Of a DNA stretch of 64,000 nucleotides, positions 1 through 10,645 are shown piece after piece; position 1 is the first letter of the stretch, and the number at the start of each line of letters is the position of its first letter. A model generated the notes under the pieces. It worked only from the letters and a program-made list of their open reading frames with translations. It was not told the DNA's origin and did not search any database. Both the position numbers and the translations under genes were made by a program. Location: the NCBI GenBank assembly GCA_037157565.1, contig JAZHRO010000063.1:150648501-150712500 (forward strand), given 5' to 3'. Source of the DNA: Thalassia testudinum (Eukaryota > Streptophyta > Magnoliopsida > Alismatales > Hydrocharitaceae).

Positions 1-1061
1 ATAGAAAAGTTACACAATTTTGAATACCTTCAATGCATAACAAATCCTATACTTTAGGAACAACAACAAGATGATCTTGAAAAATGGGAAGAGATGATGA
101 GATTATTGAAACAAATTATCGACCAGAAATACCCATATATGCCATAAATAGATGATGAACCATCTTGGAATAGTATTTAGGATCAATCCAATTTCCTAGA
201 TCTCAGGTTTGAGGCACAGAGTGGTTGTGGATTCCCAACCCAAATGGAGTACAATGTGCCTGATAATGAAGAAGGTTGGGAAGTTCCAATTGTAGGAAAA
301 CACAATATTGAGCCAACCCTAGACCGTGGATCACCAAGCACAAGATTCCAAAACTCCTGCAATGATGAGATTAGCACAGAACCTCTCGAGGATATAAATC
401 CCGCCCCTTATTCTGATAAGGTGACCCTAGAAGGTTACTCGGACCTAGATTCTAGTGATTCGATCCACATCCTAAGCCTAGAATCTGGATTAGAAACATA
501 TTGGGAAGATTACGAGGCCCCATATGAAGAAGATCAACTTTTCAATGAAGAGTATGATTATTGGCCTCTATCTGATGAATATCCCTCTCCAACATCCTCA
601 GAGGATCTGATCAATTTTTCGAAAGTCACGCCAATTTGCGACTCAGAAATCGAGTTGTTTGAGTGGGGTTTCAATTGGGTCTTTCCTACCAACCTAGAAC
701 ATGAGCCTAGACCAAATAAGAACACCTTTGTAATCTCAGAATTGACATATATGCTAGACCCCAATCAGGCTACTAAATCCACATCATATGATTTATTCCG
801 TGGAGGAACCTTTGATCTCGAATCTCATTCAGAATGTGATTTTCACAATATCTTCGACGATTTCAAATCCTACCATGATCTCGAAGAAACTCTACTTCCT
901 AAATTCGACGAACCAATCTACGACCTCATCTCGCATGATTCATTCTTTAGCTTTGAGGTCCTGACTCCCGAGATCACTGATTTAAGTTTAGGTTCCAGTG
1001 AGATGGAATCATTTCTTTTTGATCCAGAGGAATCAAAACCAGAAAATTTCGAGAGTGACTA
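1..1061 (+). pseudogene. TE-A acidic ORF of unknown function, part 1 (interrupted by TE-B)
   Basis: I do not recognise this protein. One frame runs from the window edge to the TE-B insertion. It is broken by three stops before position 180 and open from the ATG at 244 onwards, and all three stops are TAG or TAA explicable by CAG or CAA decay. The product is rich in Asp and Glu, with Tyr, Phe and Trp scattered among them (for example WEDYEAPYEEDQLF), few basic residues and no membrane segment. The start before the window may contain a short Gln/Glu/Lys-rich helix. It sits where autonomous relatives carry gag-pol. The acidic-aromatic composition resembles transcription activation domains, but that is only analogy. 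TE-B cuts the codon after Asp at 1057-1059. Confidence 0.6.
1057..1061. repeat. Target site duplication GACTA, left of TE-B
   Basis: GACTA at 1057-1061 is repeated exactly at 11996-12000, directly outside the two TE-B LTRs. The TE-A ORF can be followed from one side to the other. Confidence 0.93.
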
Positions 1062-1926
1062 TGATAACACTACACAAGGGGGTGATAATTATGTTGAATA
1101 TGGCCCATATTAAGAATAAAAGGCAAAACATAAGTAGAATGGGAGCATTGCATGCATCATGTACGAAGATTGCTTATAAAACTATATTAATGGCCATTAG
1201 TGTAAGTACTTGTCAAAGCAGGCCTCAGATGAGCAATTGAACTGCACGGATGGATTTAGAACGACGAACGGAGTCAAACGGACTCAAGATCGACCAAATC
1301 CGACATCCGGAGCTCTTGCAATGGGCCCAAGAAGTTTTGACCATTGAGTTGGAGATCAACGGCCCTCATTGTGCCACATCACGCCAGCTCCACCACACGC
1401 CACCTCTTCATCCAGCCGAGATTAAATCTTGGCCGTCGATCTTCGATCGAATGGTCGAGACTCTCACGCCCGCCCGCAGTCACTGCGACAAAGCGCGGGC
1501 ATGGCGCAACGGTTAGCGCGCACGCCCGCACGTATGCGACGTGGGTTCGAGCCGCGCCAAGTGTGAAATCGAAGACGAAGGTTGCGTGCGGCAAAATTGG
1601 GCCGCCCGATTAGCAGCGACCGGCTGAGATTTCGCCACATGGCGCACCCACAGCTCGCGAGTGCCCATGCGTGTGCGCACGTCGGTCGATGACGCCCGTG
1701 CACACGCGCGCCCGAGGCACGATCCAAGAGTAGCTGAGGAGAGATCTCAGCCATCCGATCTTCGATCGGACGGCTCTCACGTAGCGGCTACGGATCGCGC
1801 GTGAAGAAGAAACAGAGTGGGTGGCTGACCGACGGGCTGGAGGGCTTCACCGACGCTTTTGGAGTGGTTTTGGCGATGTTCCGGACGTCGCTAAAGCCCC
1901 TTCTTCTTTTAGAAAGCCTTTAACCC

Positions 1927-1934
1927 TATTTAAA
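1927..1934 (+). promoter_or_regulatory. Probable TATA box of TE-B LTR
   Basis: TATTTAAA followed by CCCCTCCAACC, conserved at 11458-11465 in the other LTR and about 540 bp from the LTR end. A second candidate, TATAAAA, lies near 1176 and is also conserved, so the true start is uncertain. Confidence 0.5.
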
Positions 1935-2361
1935 CCCCTCCAACCACTGATTCAAGGCATTCACTTCCCTTGCAACTACTCCACGCCTCTCTTAGCTAGC
2001 TTTAGGCCATCTTGTAATCGTCGGAGACGACGAGCCTCCGACGAAGCCTCCTCCACCGTCGTGGCTGCCTCGTCGCTCTCCACCCTCTCTCTCTCTCTTT
2101 CTCTCTCTTTTAAGCTTTCCATTACTTTTGTTTGAAGCATGTATTTAATGTTGTAAGCTATGAACTAAAAGTGCACGATTAATGAAGTTATTTTCCGTTC
2201 AGTTGTCACTTTAATTTCCATTTAAGTGGCATGATCAAACAAGGAACATTCTAACCTTAATCTCTCTCTATCATCTCTCTCTCGCTTTTCAAAACCGCAC
2301 CTTTCGCAAGCAAAACTCGGCACTTTTCGTGACAAGTGATAAGCAAAATCTGATTTTCACA

Positions 2362-2390
2362 CCTCCCTGAGACTGACACTTGGACTCACC
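2362..2390 (+). promoter_or_regulatory. U5 box in TE-B 5' LTR
   Basis: CCTCCCTGAGACTGACAC, followed by TTGGACTCACC, about 80-110 bp before the LTR end. A similar sequence occurs at a similar place in every other LTR of the window (see findings). Function unknown. Confidence 0.5.
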
Positions 2391-2470
2391 TCCGTTTACT
2401 TATTTTAAAATCGACGTTGCAAGTGTGACTATAACGACACTTCATAACACACACGCACAACCACACGTCA

Positions 2471-3607
2471 GTTTTTGGCGCCGTTGCCGGGGAGGCAACG
2501 GATTTGTTTTATCACCTCCATTCCACATTCATTCTCACATCGTCTAATGCCCTATTTTCCTTCTTACTTGATGGTTGCAGGAATTCGGCACGTGGACAAC
2601 GAAGCGACGCATTCCACGACGGTAGCAAGGGAGTAGGCACTACAAGGATCGATAGTGAGTAATCTTTCTCTCATGATTGTTTGCTTGCGTGAAAAAAAAA
2701 CTAAAAAAAAATTAGAAAAATTGAAAAAAATTGGCATGGTGTATGATTGCTTGACCCACATCCTTAACACATCACCCCACAAAAAAATGTACACTCTAAC
2801 ATTCTGAATAAATTCTTGGAGTGTTCTTTTCTTTTTCCTGAGTGGTGTTTGCGAAGCCACCGTGAGTTGACCTGGGCCGCACCACTCAACCCTAAAATCG
2901 ACTCATCTATTAGAAGCTGCATGATCATTAGGATGAGTACATTAGGGTTTTAGAGCCTCTATAGAATAAAAGGAAATCTACTTTCACCAAATTGTGTGCA
3001 GAACTTGACGTGTCCACTGAAACTTGTTTGAAAACATTAAGACACGTCAACCCTAAAAAGTACTAAAGTAAGGATAAAACACTAAAAGACACCACATCTT
3101 AAAAAAAATCCTTGCTTGAAGACCATGTTTTGCTAGAAGCACACACCTTGAAAGTGGAAAATTAAGAGGCATCACCCCAATCAACGCCTCATCACATAAC
3201 CCTAAGCACAAGCACTATCCTAGCCCATTAAAATTGAGTAGACGTGCCCTAGGCAGGACTAAGTTAAGTCTCGAAAGGCGAGGTTTTGTTCGCTGGGCAC
3301 TTGGCTTTCATTCCCTTAGTAAAATCTGGTCACTAGACTGTAGGGTAGTGTCAAACGACCACGGTTGTGGGGTCTACGGAATTGGAGGCGCAAGCCAAAG
3401 GAAGAACCTTCCCTACAATCCTCTCGTAATCAACCTGGCTAGATTAGCCTTGGGAAGGGAAGTCCAGTGCTTGCAAACTTAATCACCATTTGTGAGATTT
3501 CTATGTCTCCTAAGGAATACACCATAAGGACTAGGCTTGTGTGCTTGCATGGAACACATTTCTCGCATCTGTCACCTTCCGCATCCCCTCCTGTTCTTCT
3601 CTAGTGT
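2471..3607 (+). other. TE-B 5' leader
   Basis: Untranslated sequence between LTR and gag, containing the primer site. No ORF in it looks real. An A-rich stretch near 2690-2725 and several short repeats are visible, and nothing else is recognised. Confidence 0.75.
2476..2493 (+). other. Primer binding site of TE-B (tRNA-Asp)
   Basis: TGGCGCCGTTGCCGGGGA is the exact complement of the 3' end of plant tRNA-Asp(GTC) as I know it, starting 5 nt after the LTR. Its 3' part pairs perfectly with the bases that follow (stem 2481-2488 with 2494-2501). Confidence 0.92.
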
Positions 3608-5390
3608 ATGCACAGGAGACGCTTACTGCATCCCGAGTTGTGTGTTTTCGGGCAAGAATCTAGGCGATGTAATTTTGTTGGAAACATGGCTGAACCTAGG
3701 GTAGATGAGGCTGAGGATCAACCCCCACCAGACGCTATGGCTATCATCCAAACCCAAATCAATGCTAACCACCGGCTTCAGCAACAACAAATCCACACCA
3801 TCATGCAAGCCATACAACGGTTACAGAACCCACAAGAACAACCACCACCACCTTTCCAAGACATACCAGGGCAACCACCACTTGGTATACCACCATTTCA
3901 GGATCAGCCAAGGCCCCTCTGTGATTTCTATAATCCCTCTGCTATTAAAGTCGAGCCACACCTTAGGATCCCCGAGGGGGGAGATGATTTTGAGTTTAAA
4001 CCGAATGTCTTAAGTCTGATCCAGAGCCACTTTCATGGAAGCTGAAATGAGGACCCCTTTCAACACCTAGAGGATCTTGACCGCATAGCGTGAACTGTGA
4101 AACCTAGGAACATTAGCCTTGACATTGTTCTAATCAAAATGTTTCCCTTCTCATTAAGAGACAAGGCTTCTCATTGGCTTAGAACCCTAGGTAGACCCAT
4201 CACCACCTAGGAGGAACTGAGGCATGCATTTTTAAAGAAATTCTTCCCCATAGGAAAGACTAATGCCCTCAGAAGAGCTATCACTACCTTTACACTCAAG
4301 GGTGGGGAACAATTTCATGAGGCGTGGGAAAGATTTAATGAACTTTTGAGGAAATGCCCACACTACGAAGTACCAAGGTGGCAATTGGCCCAGATCTTCT
4401 ACCACGATCTGGATAGCAACTTACGAAACTTCGTCGATGCCTCATGCGGGGGAAACTTCCTAAACAAAGACAAGGAGAGAGCGTTTGAGCTCTTTGAGTC
4501 TATGAGCGAGAATTCGCTCAATAATGCCTCCATGAACCAATTTAACAGGTCCAGTTAACCCCATGGCGAGATTTATGAGGTGCAAGCAAATTCTGGAATG
4601 GTTGACATGGACATCATTGCCAAGAAGTTGGATCGAGTGGAATTGGTGGACAAAAAGATTAATGAGATACTAAACCAGACCAGGAACCCCTTACAGACTT
4701 TCTCCCTAGCAAAGGGAGCACATAATGTTGACCTGGTCCATCTCTTTACCCAACTGAACCTGGAACAACCCCTAACCACGTTCTAGGGAGGGACCTTTGC
4801 TCCCTCAACCCTTGATTACTCCCTTCCCTCTTCATCAACATCAGCTATCCTAGAAGATGTGCAAGCTGTCCAAGGTTATGCGAAACCTGACCCTTTCTCC
4901 AACACTTACAACACTGGCTGGCATAACCACCCCAACTTTGGTTGGACAAACCAGAAACCACTGCAATTCCAAAACCAGCCCAGGCCAAACCAGTAGCCAC
5001 ACTTGCCCTCCTATAAGCAAGGACCACCAGTTAGACCCCAATATAATTAGAATAGGGCGGCCCCTCCCCCACAAAACCAAATGGATACCCTAATAAAGAT
5101 GATGGCTGACATGAACCAGAAACATCAGGAGGAAATGGCCTTGGTAAAGGGACAGTTAAGCCAAATCTTGGACTGCAAACAACAAGGATCCCTACCTTCC
5201 CAACCACAACCGAACCTGTGAAACATAATTAACAGAGGCCCCAATTCGCAATGGTTCCAAAATAACCCCGGGCAAGCTCACATGGTTTAGCCAGCCCCGC
5301 AAACACCTCCTGGGTTTGGTGCTTCTTCTTCCTCATCTTCTCAAGGATCAACCCATGGCCCAATGCCTCTACGAATGCGGTGACCTTGAG
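3608..5390 (+). pseudogene. gag: TE-B gag (capsid protein), broken by stops
   Basis: Encodes the structural protein that packages the element RNA in cytoplasmic particles. All recognisable pieces lie in one frame: the basic start MHRRRLLHPEL, a Pro/Gln-rich stretch, then the capsid core with FPIGKTNAL and HEAWERFNELLRKCPH (about 4240-4350), and late on the Athila-type motif NTYNTGWHNHPNFGW near 4900 in place of a zinc knuckle. The frame is interrupted by stops at 4043, 4091, 4208, 4556 and 4784 and more downstream. Most read as CGA, TGG, CAA or CAG changed by one transition. The closest relative in the window is TE-F gag. Confidence 0.88.
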
Positions 5391-5490
5391 AAGCGGCACC
5401 AAAACCTAGGATCCCAAATGGCCGACTCTCCCCGAGACTTCACCTGCTGAAATACCCGACTCAAAAGAGGCTCCAACCAAGGACCCAGAC

Positions 5491-6449
5491 ATGGAACCAA
5501 TCCACATTCAAACACCCTACCCTGAGGCCTTGGAAACAATCAAGAAAAAGAAGAATGTTGTGGAAACTGAGGAGCTGTTGGAAATTTTTAAGCAAGTACA
5601 GATTAATATTCCGCTCCTTGAAGCCATCAAACACATCCCTGCTTATGCCAAGTTTTTAAAGGATGCCTGTACACCCAAGCGTAAGCCGAGACCTCAAGCA
5701 CCTAGGAAGGTTGTGCTCTCTGAATAAGCAAGTTCCGTAATATCAAGCAACCTTCCACTCAAGCGAACTGACCCAGGGGCACCCCTGATTTCTTGCAATA
5801 TTGAGGACATAACGTTTGATAGAGCGCTCCTGGACCTAGGTGCTTCTATCAATCTGATTCCAACAACCCTGTACCACCAATTTGGTTTTGGAGAGCTGAC
5901 ACCAACCCCTGTCACCATCCAGCTGGCTGATAGATCAGTGAAAACCCCGAAGGGGGTTGTCGAGGACATGATTGTACGGGTCAAGGACTTCTATTTCCTG
6001 GTCGACTTTTTGGTGCTCGACATGGAAGTCCCTGAAAAATTACAGAACGCACCCATAATCTTAGGTAGACCTTTCTTAGCTACGGCTAAGGCAAACATTG
6101 ATTGCGACACGGGATGTATGGAAATCGCCTTTGGGGACAGGAAAATGCAATTGGATATCTTCCGGGCGACAAAGTCTTTTGATTGCGATTGCGTTGAGGA
6201 ACATGATCCTATGGAAACTTTGATCGAGGAATGCCTCACCCTCAATTTTCTATCAGACCACCAAACCCGTAGTGACTGTTCTGACCCGTCACCATCATTA
6301 CTTGTGGACCTCTGTAAGGCTGAGTACCATCACATGACACCATTTGAAGAGATCGATGTTGATCAACTCTCTCCCTTTCCCTTCCCATTGACTGTGGTTC
6401 CACCCGCACCTGAACTTGAACCATTGGCCGAGAATCTAAAGTATGTCTT
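5491..6449 (+). pseudogene. TE-B aspartic protease region
   Basis: Protease that would cut the gag-pol polyprotein. A conserved pre-protease segment (INIPLLEAIKHIPAYAKF, about 5610-5660) is followed by the catalytic box DLGAS at 5833, the Athila variant of the retroviral D-T/S-G box, and then by strands including LADRSVKTPKG and ILGRPFLATAKA. It is in a different frame from gag, and one stop at 5725 (CAA to TAA by comparison with TE-E) interrupts it. A one-base shift near 6450 separates it from RT. Confidence 0.87.
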
Positions 6450-7505
6450 CTGGGACCTGACCAGACCTTCCTAGTGATTATTAATTCTCATCTAACCAAG
6501 GATCAGGAAATCAAGTTGACTGCGACCCTTTCAGAACATCGGGCCGCCATTGGATGGACCATTTCGGACATAAGAGGAATTAGCCCCACCAATTGCACCC
6601 ATAAGATTTACCTGGAAGATGGGGCTCGACCTTCCCGCCAGATGCAGAGACATTTAAACCCAAACATGAGGGAGGTCGTTAAAAAAGAAATTATCAAGTG
6701 GCTTGACACTGACATCATCTGCCCTATCTCTGATAGCCCCTAGGTGAGCCCCACTCAAGTGGTTCCCAAGAAAGCTGGGCTCACCGTTGTCACCAATGAT
6801 CATGGCGAATCCATCCCCACCCGCACCACCACCGCATGGCGGGTGTGTATTGATTATAGGAAGCTCAATGAAGCCACAAAAAAGGATCATTTCCCCTTGC
6901 CATTCATTGACCAAATCCTTGAAAGATTGGCAGGGCAGAAGTATTTTTGCTTCCTTGATGGATATTCAGGATATAACTAAGTCACAATTGCTCCGGAAGA
7001 TCAGGAAAAGACCACATTCACTTGCTCGTATGACACGTTTGCATTCCGTCGAATGCCGTTCAGGTTATGCAATGCCCCTGCGACCTTCCAGCGTAGCATG
7101 CTAGCCATTTTTTCAGAAATGGTGGGTGAATACTTAGAAGTCTTTATGGATGATTTCTTGGTATCCGGGAATTCATTCGACCATTGTCTGAGCAACTTGG
7201 AGAAAATCCTGAAATGATGTATCGAGGTTAACCTGGTGTTATGTTGGGAAAAGCACCATTTTATGGTTCAAGAAGGAATTGTCCTCGATCACATCGTATC
7301 GCATAAGGGCATCAAGGTAGATTGGGCTAAGGTTGATTTAATTTCCAAACTTCCTCCACCTAGCTCGGTCCGACAGATTCGCTCCTTCCTAGGACATGTT
7401 GGCTTCTACCGAAGGTTCATTAAAGACTTTTCCAAGCTTTCCAAACCCTTGACCGACCTTCTAGCCAACGATGACATATTCCACATGTCTTCTGATTGCA
7501 TCTAG
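6450..7505 (+). pseudogene. TE-B reverse transcriptase
   Basis: Copies element RNA into DNA. One frame carries all motifs: EGARP-like DGARPSRQMQRHLNPN, IIKWLDTDIICPISDS, RVCIDYRKLN, FLDGYSGYN, AFRRMPF and the catalytic FMDD at 7143-7154, then LGHVGFYRRFIKDFSK. Stops at 6741 (Trp to TAG), 6978 (Gln to TAA), about 7215 (Arg to TGA) and 7503 (Gln to TAG) each differ from a sense codon by one transition. FMDD rather than YLDD or YVDD fits Athila. Confidence 0.93.
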
Positions 7506-7946
7506 GCTTATCACACCCTCCAGGACTTAGTCTCCACCGCACCTGTACTTCAACCCCCAGACTAGTCCCAGGACTTTGAGATTATGTGTGATCCATCAGA
7601 TTTTGCCATAGGCATTGTCCTAGGACAAAGTCAAGACAAGAAGCCCGTGGTGATCTACTACGCGAGCAAAACGTTGGACGAGGCCCAACGTAATTATACA
7701 GTCACAGAGAAAGAGTTGCTCGCTGTAGTCTTTGGACTTGAAAAATTCCGATCGTACTTGCTGGGATCCCATGTGACTATTTACACTGACCATTTAGCCA
7801 TCCGGCACCTGTTGGCCAAAAAGGACGCAAAGCCCAGGCTCATTAGATGGATCCTACTTTTGCAGGAATTTAACCTGGAAATCCGAGACAAGGCCGGATC
7901 GAAGAATGTGGTGACTGACCACTTGTCTAGACTTCATCCATACTAA
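7506..7946 (+). pseudogene. TE-B ribonuclease H
   Basis: Removes the RNA strand of the hybrid. Motifs [43 protein letters not shown] and [10 protein letters not shown] are the Gypsy RNaseH signature residues (Asp, Glu, Asp, and a late Asp). It is in frame with RT, with a stop at 7563 (Trp to TAG) and TAA at 7944, where relatives read Gln. Confidence 0.9.
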
Positions 7947-9300
7947 ATTGGACCCTCCCTACCTCTATCTGACGCCTTCCCTGATGAGCACATCCTGGTC
8001 GTGCAAGATAAGAAAATGCCATGGTATGCTGACTACGTCAACTACTTGGTTGTAGGACAAACCCTGCACAACTGGTCCAGACAGCAATGGGACAGGTTCT
8101 TGGCTGAGGCCAAGCACTATTTCTGGGATGATCCCATGCTGTTTCGCCTCTGTGTTGACCAGATCATCAGGAGGTGTATCCCCAAAGATGAAGTTCAGAG
8201 TGTGCTTTCCTTATGTCATGACCAGGCTTGTGGCGGCCACTTCTCTGGAAAGAAAACAGCTGCAAAAGTTTTGCAGTCTGGATTTTACTGGCTATCTCTA
8301 TTTAAGGATGCACACAACTTTGCCAAGACTTGCTCATGCTGCCAAACGCTGGGGACCATGACCAAGAGAGATATGATGCCCCTTCAGCCTATTTTGATTG
8401 TCGAAATCTTCGACGTTTGGGGTATCAATTTTATGGGCCCCTTTCCACCATCCAACGGCTTCGAGTACATCCTGGTCTCGGTAGACTATGTTTCCAAATG
8501 GATTGAAGCCGTCGCCACCCGACGATGCGATCACAGGACTGTCATGGACTTTTTTATGAAGAAAATCTTTTCCCGGTTTGGAATACCCAAGGCCATGATC
8601 AGTGATGGTGGAAGCCATTTTATCCATTCCTAATTCCGTGCCCTACTTAGAAAATACGGGGTGAACCACCGCATTGCTACCCCATATCATCCACAAACAA
8701 ATGGGCAGACTGAGGTCTCAAATAGACAAATCAAGAACATTTTACAGAAGACCGTGAGACCTGACAGGAAAGACTGGTCCACACAACTTGATGATGCCCT
8801 GTGGGCATATAGGACCGCTTTCAAGACCCCGATAGGCATGTTGCCTTATCGCCTAGTCTTTGGCAAAGTCTACCATCTTCCTGTCGAATTGGAACACCGG
8901 GCTTACTGGGCTGTCAAGCAATGTAACATGGATCCCCAGTTAGTCGATGCGTAGAGGACGCTCCAATTATCTGAGCTCGAAGAAATTCGTCGGGATGCCT
9001 TTGACAATAGTCGACTGTATAAGGAGAAAATGAAAGCCATCCACGACCGACTCATTCATAGAAAAACCTTTGAGCCTAACTAGCAAGTCTGGCTATTTGA
9101 TGCCCGCCTAAAACTCTTCCAGGGGAAACTCAGGTCCAAATGGATTGGGCCATTTCAGGTGGTTAAGCCCTACTCTAATGGGGTAGTTGAAATCGCTGAT
9201 CCTAACACTGGGCACACTTTTACAGTTAATGGTCAAAGATTGAAGCATTTCCTGGCCCAGGTTCCCCCAAAGGAAAATGTCACCCTCATTGAGGGTTGAC
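7947..9300 (+). pseudogene. TE-B integrase, catalytic Asp replaced
   Basis: Would insert the DNA copy. The HHCC zinc finger is present ([15 protein letters not shown] ... CSCCQ, about 8215-8345). In the core, the first catalytic Asp is changed: WGINFMGPF near 8425 where TE-C has WGIDFMGPF, a GAC/GAT-to-AAT change. The second Asp (ISDGGSHF, about 8600) and the Glu region (TEVSNRQIK) remain, as does the C-terminal SH3-like part (LRSKWIGPFQVV). Stops at 7944, 8631, 8952 and 9081 all lie at Gln positions. The ORF ends TGA at 9298. Confidence 0.92.
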
Positions 9301-9432
9301 ACGGAGCACTAGCCAGCTGGAGGCGTTAAACTCAGCGCTTCCTGGGAGGCAACCTAGATTATTCAGACTGATCCGGTAATTTACGTCACTCAGGTACTAT
9401 CTTTTTGAACCCTTATGCCTCCATGTACTTGC

Positions 9433-9473
9433 CAATGAGGACATTGTCCAACTTAAGCATGGTGGGGGGGGGG
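9433..9473 (+). promoter_or_regulatory. TE-B upstream hairpin plus G-tract
   Basis: Perfect inverted repeat CAATGAGGACATTG (9433-9446), then AAGCATGG and a run of ten G. It resembles a second, internal polypurine tract 1.2 kb before the true one. Confidence 0.55.
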
Positions 9474-10613
9474 ATAAATTGCATAATCCTGAGCTCATTT
9501 AATCAGTCTGAATAAATAAATAAAAAATTTGAATTTAGGAAGAAAACTTAGGCATTAGAAACTTGTCAATAGTGGGAAATAATACAAAAAGAACTTAAAC
9601 ACTTAGACTTTTCTGGCCTTCAGGCTTAATCAGCCCTGGTGTCCGTTAAAATATGGATCTAGCTTCGAATCCTTGCAACCTTAAGCTATTCTAATCCACC
9701 TACTAAATAAGGTGATAAGTATACGACTTATCAACTCACCCTCTAACTCAGAAAATCTTTGAGTCTAAGCATCAGCACACATTTTTGCACAGACTCACTT
9801 CTCGAAGATTTTGACAAAAATTGGGTAGCTAATGAACTCTCTAGGGTGGTATGGTTGACAAGTTGTCATGGGTAACAGCCCATTGGTAGGCTGTCCAGAA
9901 CCCAGCCACAAGTCATTTCTTCTTCATTGCCTCTAGGTACATTTGAGATCAGGGAAGCCACCTACGAAAAAAAAAAAGAAGAAAAGAAAATAAACCACAT
10001 TTCATTGCACAAGTATGGCTGGCAAGTGATCGTGGGTAACAGCCCATTGGTCGGTTGTCCAGAGCCCAACTCAATAACTGCACAAAAAGACCAAAACACT
10101 TAAGGAAGAAGCGGGGAAGTAGTACAAGCCGGGGAGATATACACTGGAAAAATCCTTGTGTTGACCCCAATTAAAGCAAACGTAGGGAGAAAGCTACCAA
10201 TCGAACAAATACACCTTCAGGAAAATTTATTTCCTTTTCCGGTCACCTAGAGGCATAGAAACCCGAAGTCTGTCTCAATTACCGTTAAGTGAGTCTATCA
10301 CAACGTTCACACCAAGATGCTCAGCACTTAGGGTTTTGACCGAGTTTTAGGTGGGTTGGGTAGCCGTAAAAAGTTACCAACCCACACTGAATTCCGAAAA
10401 AATTCTAAAAAATATATATATATACATATACATATGTATAGTTATATACATTAAAGCAAGGATTCGGGCAATTCGTATTTTGGCAGACACCCGGGCACTG
10501 CTTAGTCTTTGTAGATTAAGATATTCATATATTTCCTCCTATTGACAAGTGACAAAGTGTCCAAGCAATTACTTCTTAAATTCTGAAAGGAAATAAAGGC
10601 TAGAATAAACCAT

Positions 10614-10645
10614 GCTAGGGACTAGCAAGGAGTAAGCATGGGGTA
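10614..10645 (+). promoter_or_regulatory. TE-B polypurine tract with upstream hairpin
   Basis: GCTAGGGACTAGC (5-bp stem, GGA loop) then AAGCATGGGGTA directly before the 3' LTR. This is the expected primer for plus-strand DNA synthesis. Confidence 0.8.

Larger units (their letters stand above)
1062..2470 (+). repeat. TE-B 5' LTR
   Basis: Begins TGATAACACTACACAAGG and ends CACACGTCA just before the primer site. It aligns throughout with 10646-11995. It carries about 39 bp near 1418-1457 that are missing from the 3' copy, between short GAG-containing repeats. A TATTTAAA box lies at 1927-1934 and a CT-rich run at 2085-2110. ORFs in it are unrelated to known proteins and not conserved as coding. 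Confidence 0.93.
9301..10645 (+). other. TE-B 3' untranslated region
   Basis: No coding sequence. It starts with the motif GCGCTTCCTGGGAGGCAACC (9336-9355), then a hairpin plus G-tract (9433-9473), two imperfect 60-bp repeats sharing GGGTAACAGCCCATTGG (about 9850-9910 and 10018-10078), a short TA run near 10410-10445, and ends in the hairpin plus polypurine tract. Confidence 0.8.

Noticed and set aside
1821..2135. ORF of 104 aa repeated at 11352-11669
   Set aside because: Kept in both copies only because both are the same LTR. The C-terminus is a CT run and there are frame-disrupting differences nearby.
9301..10645. Possible envelope-like third ORF of Athila elements
   Set aside because: No frame longer than about 75 codons after integrase in TE-B. 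The 3' regions of TE-A, TE-C, TE-F and TE-G also lack one.
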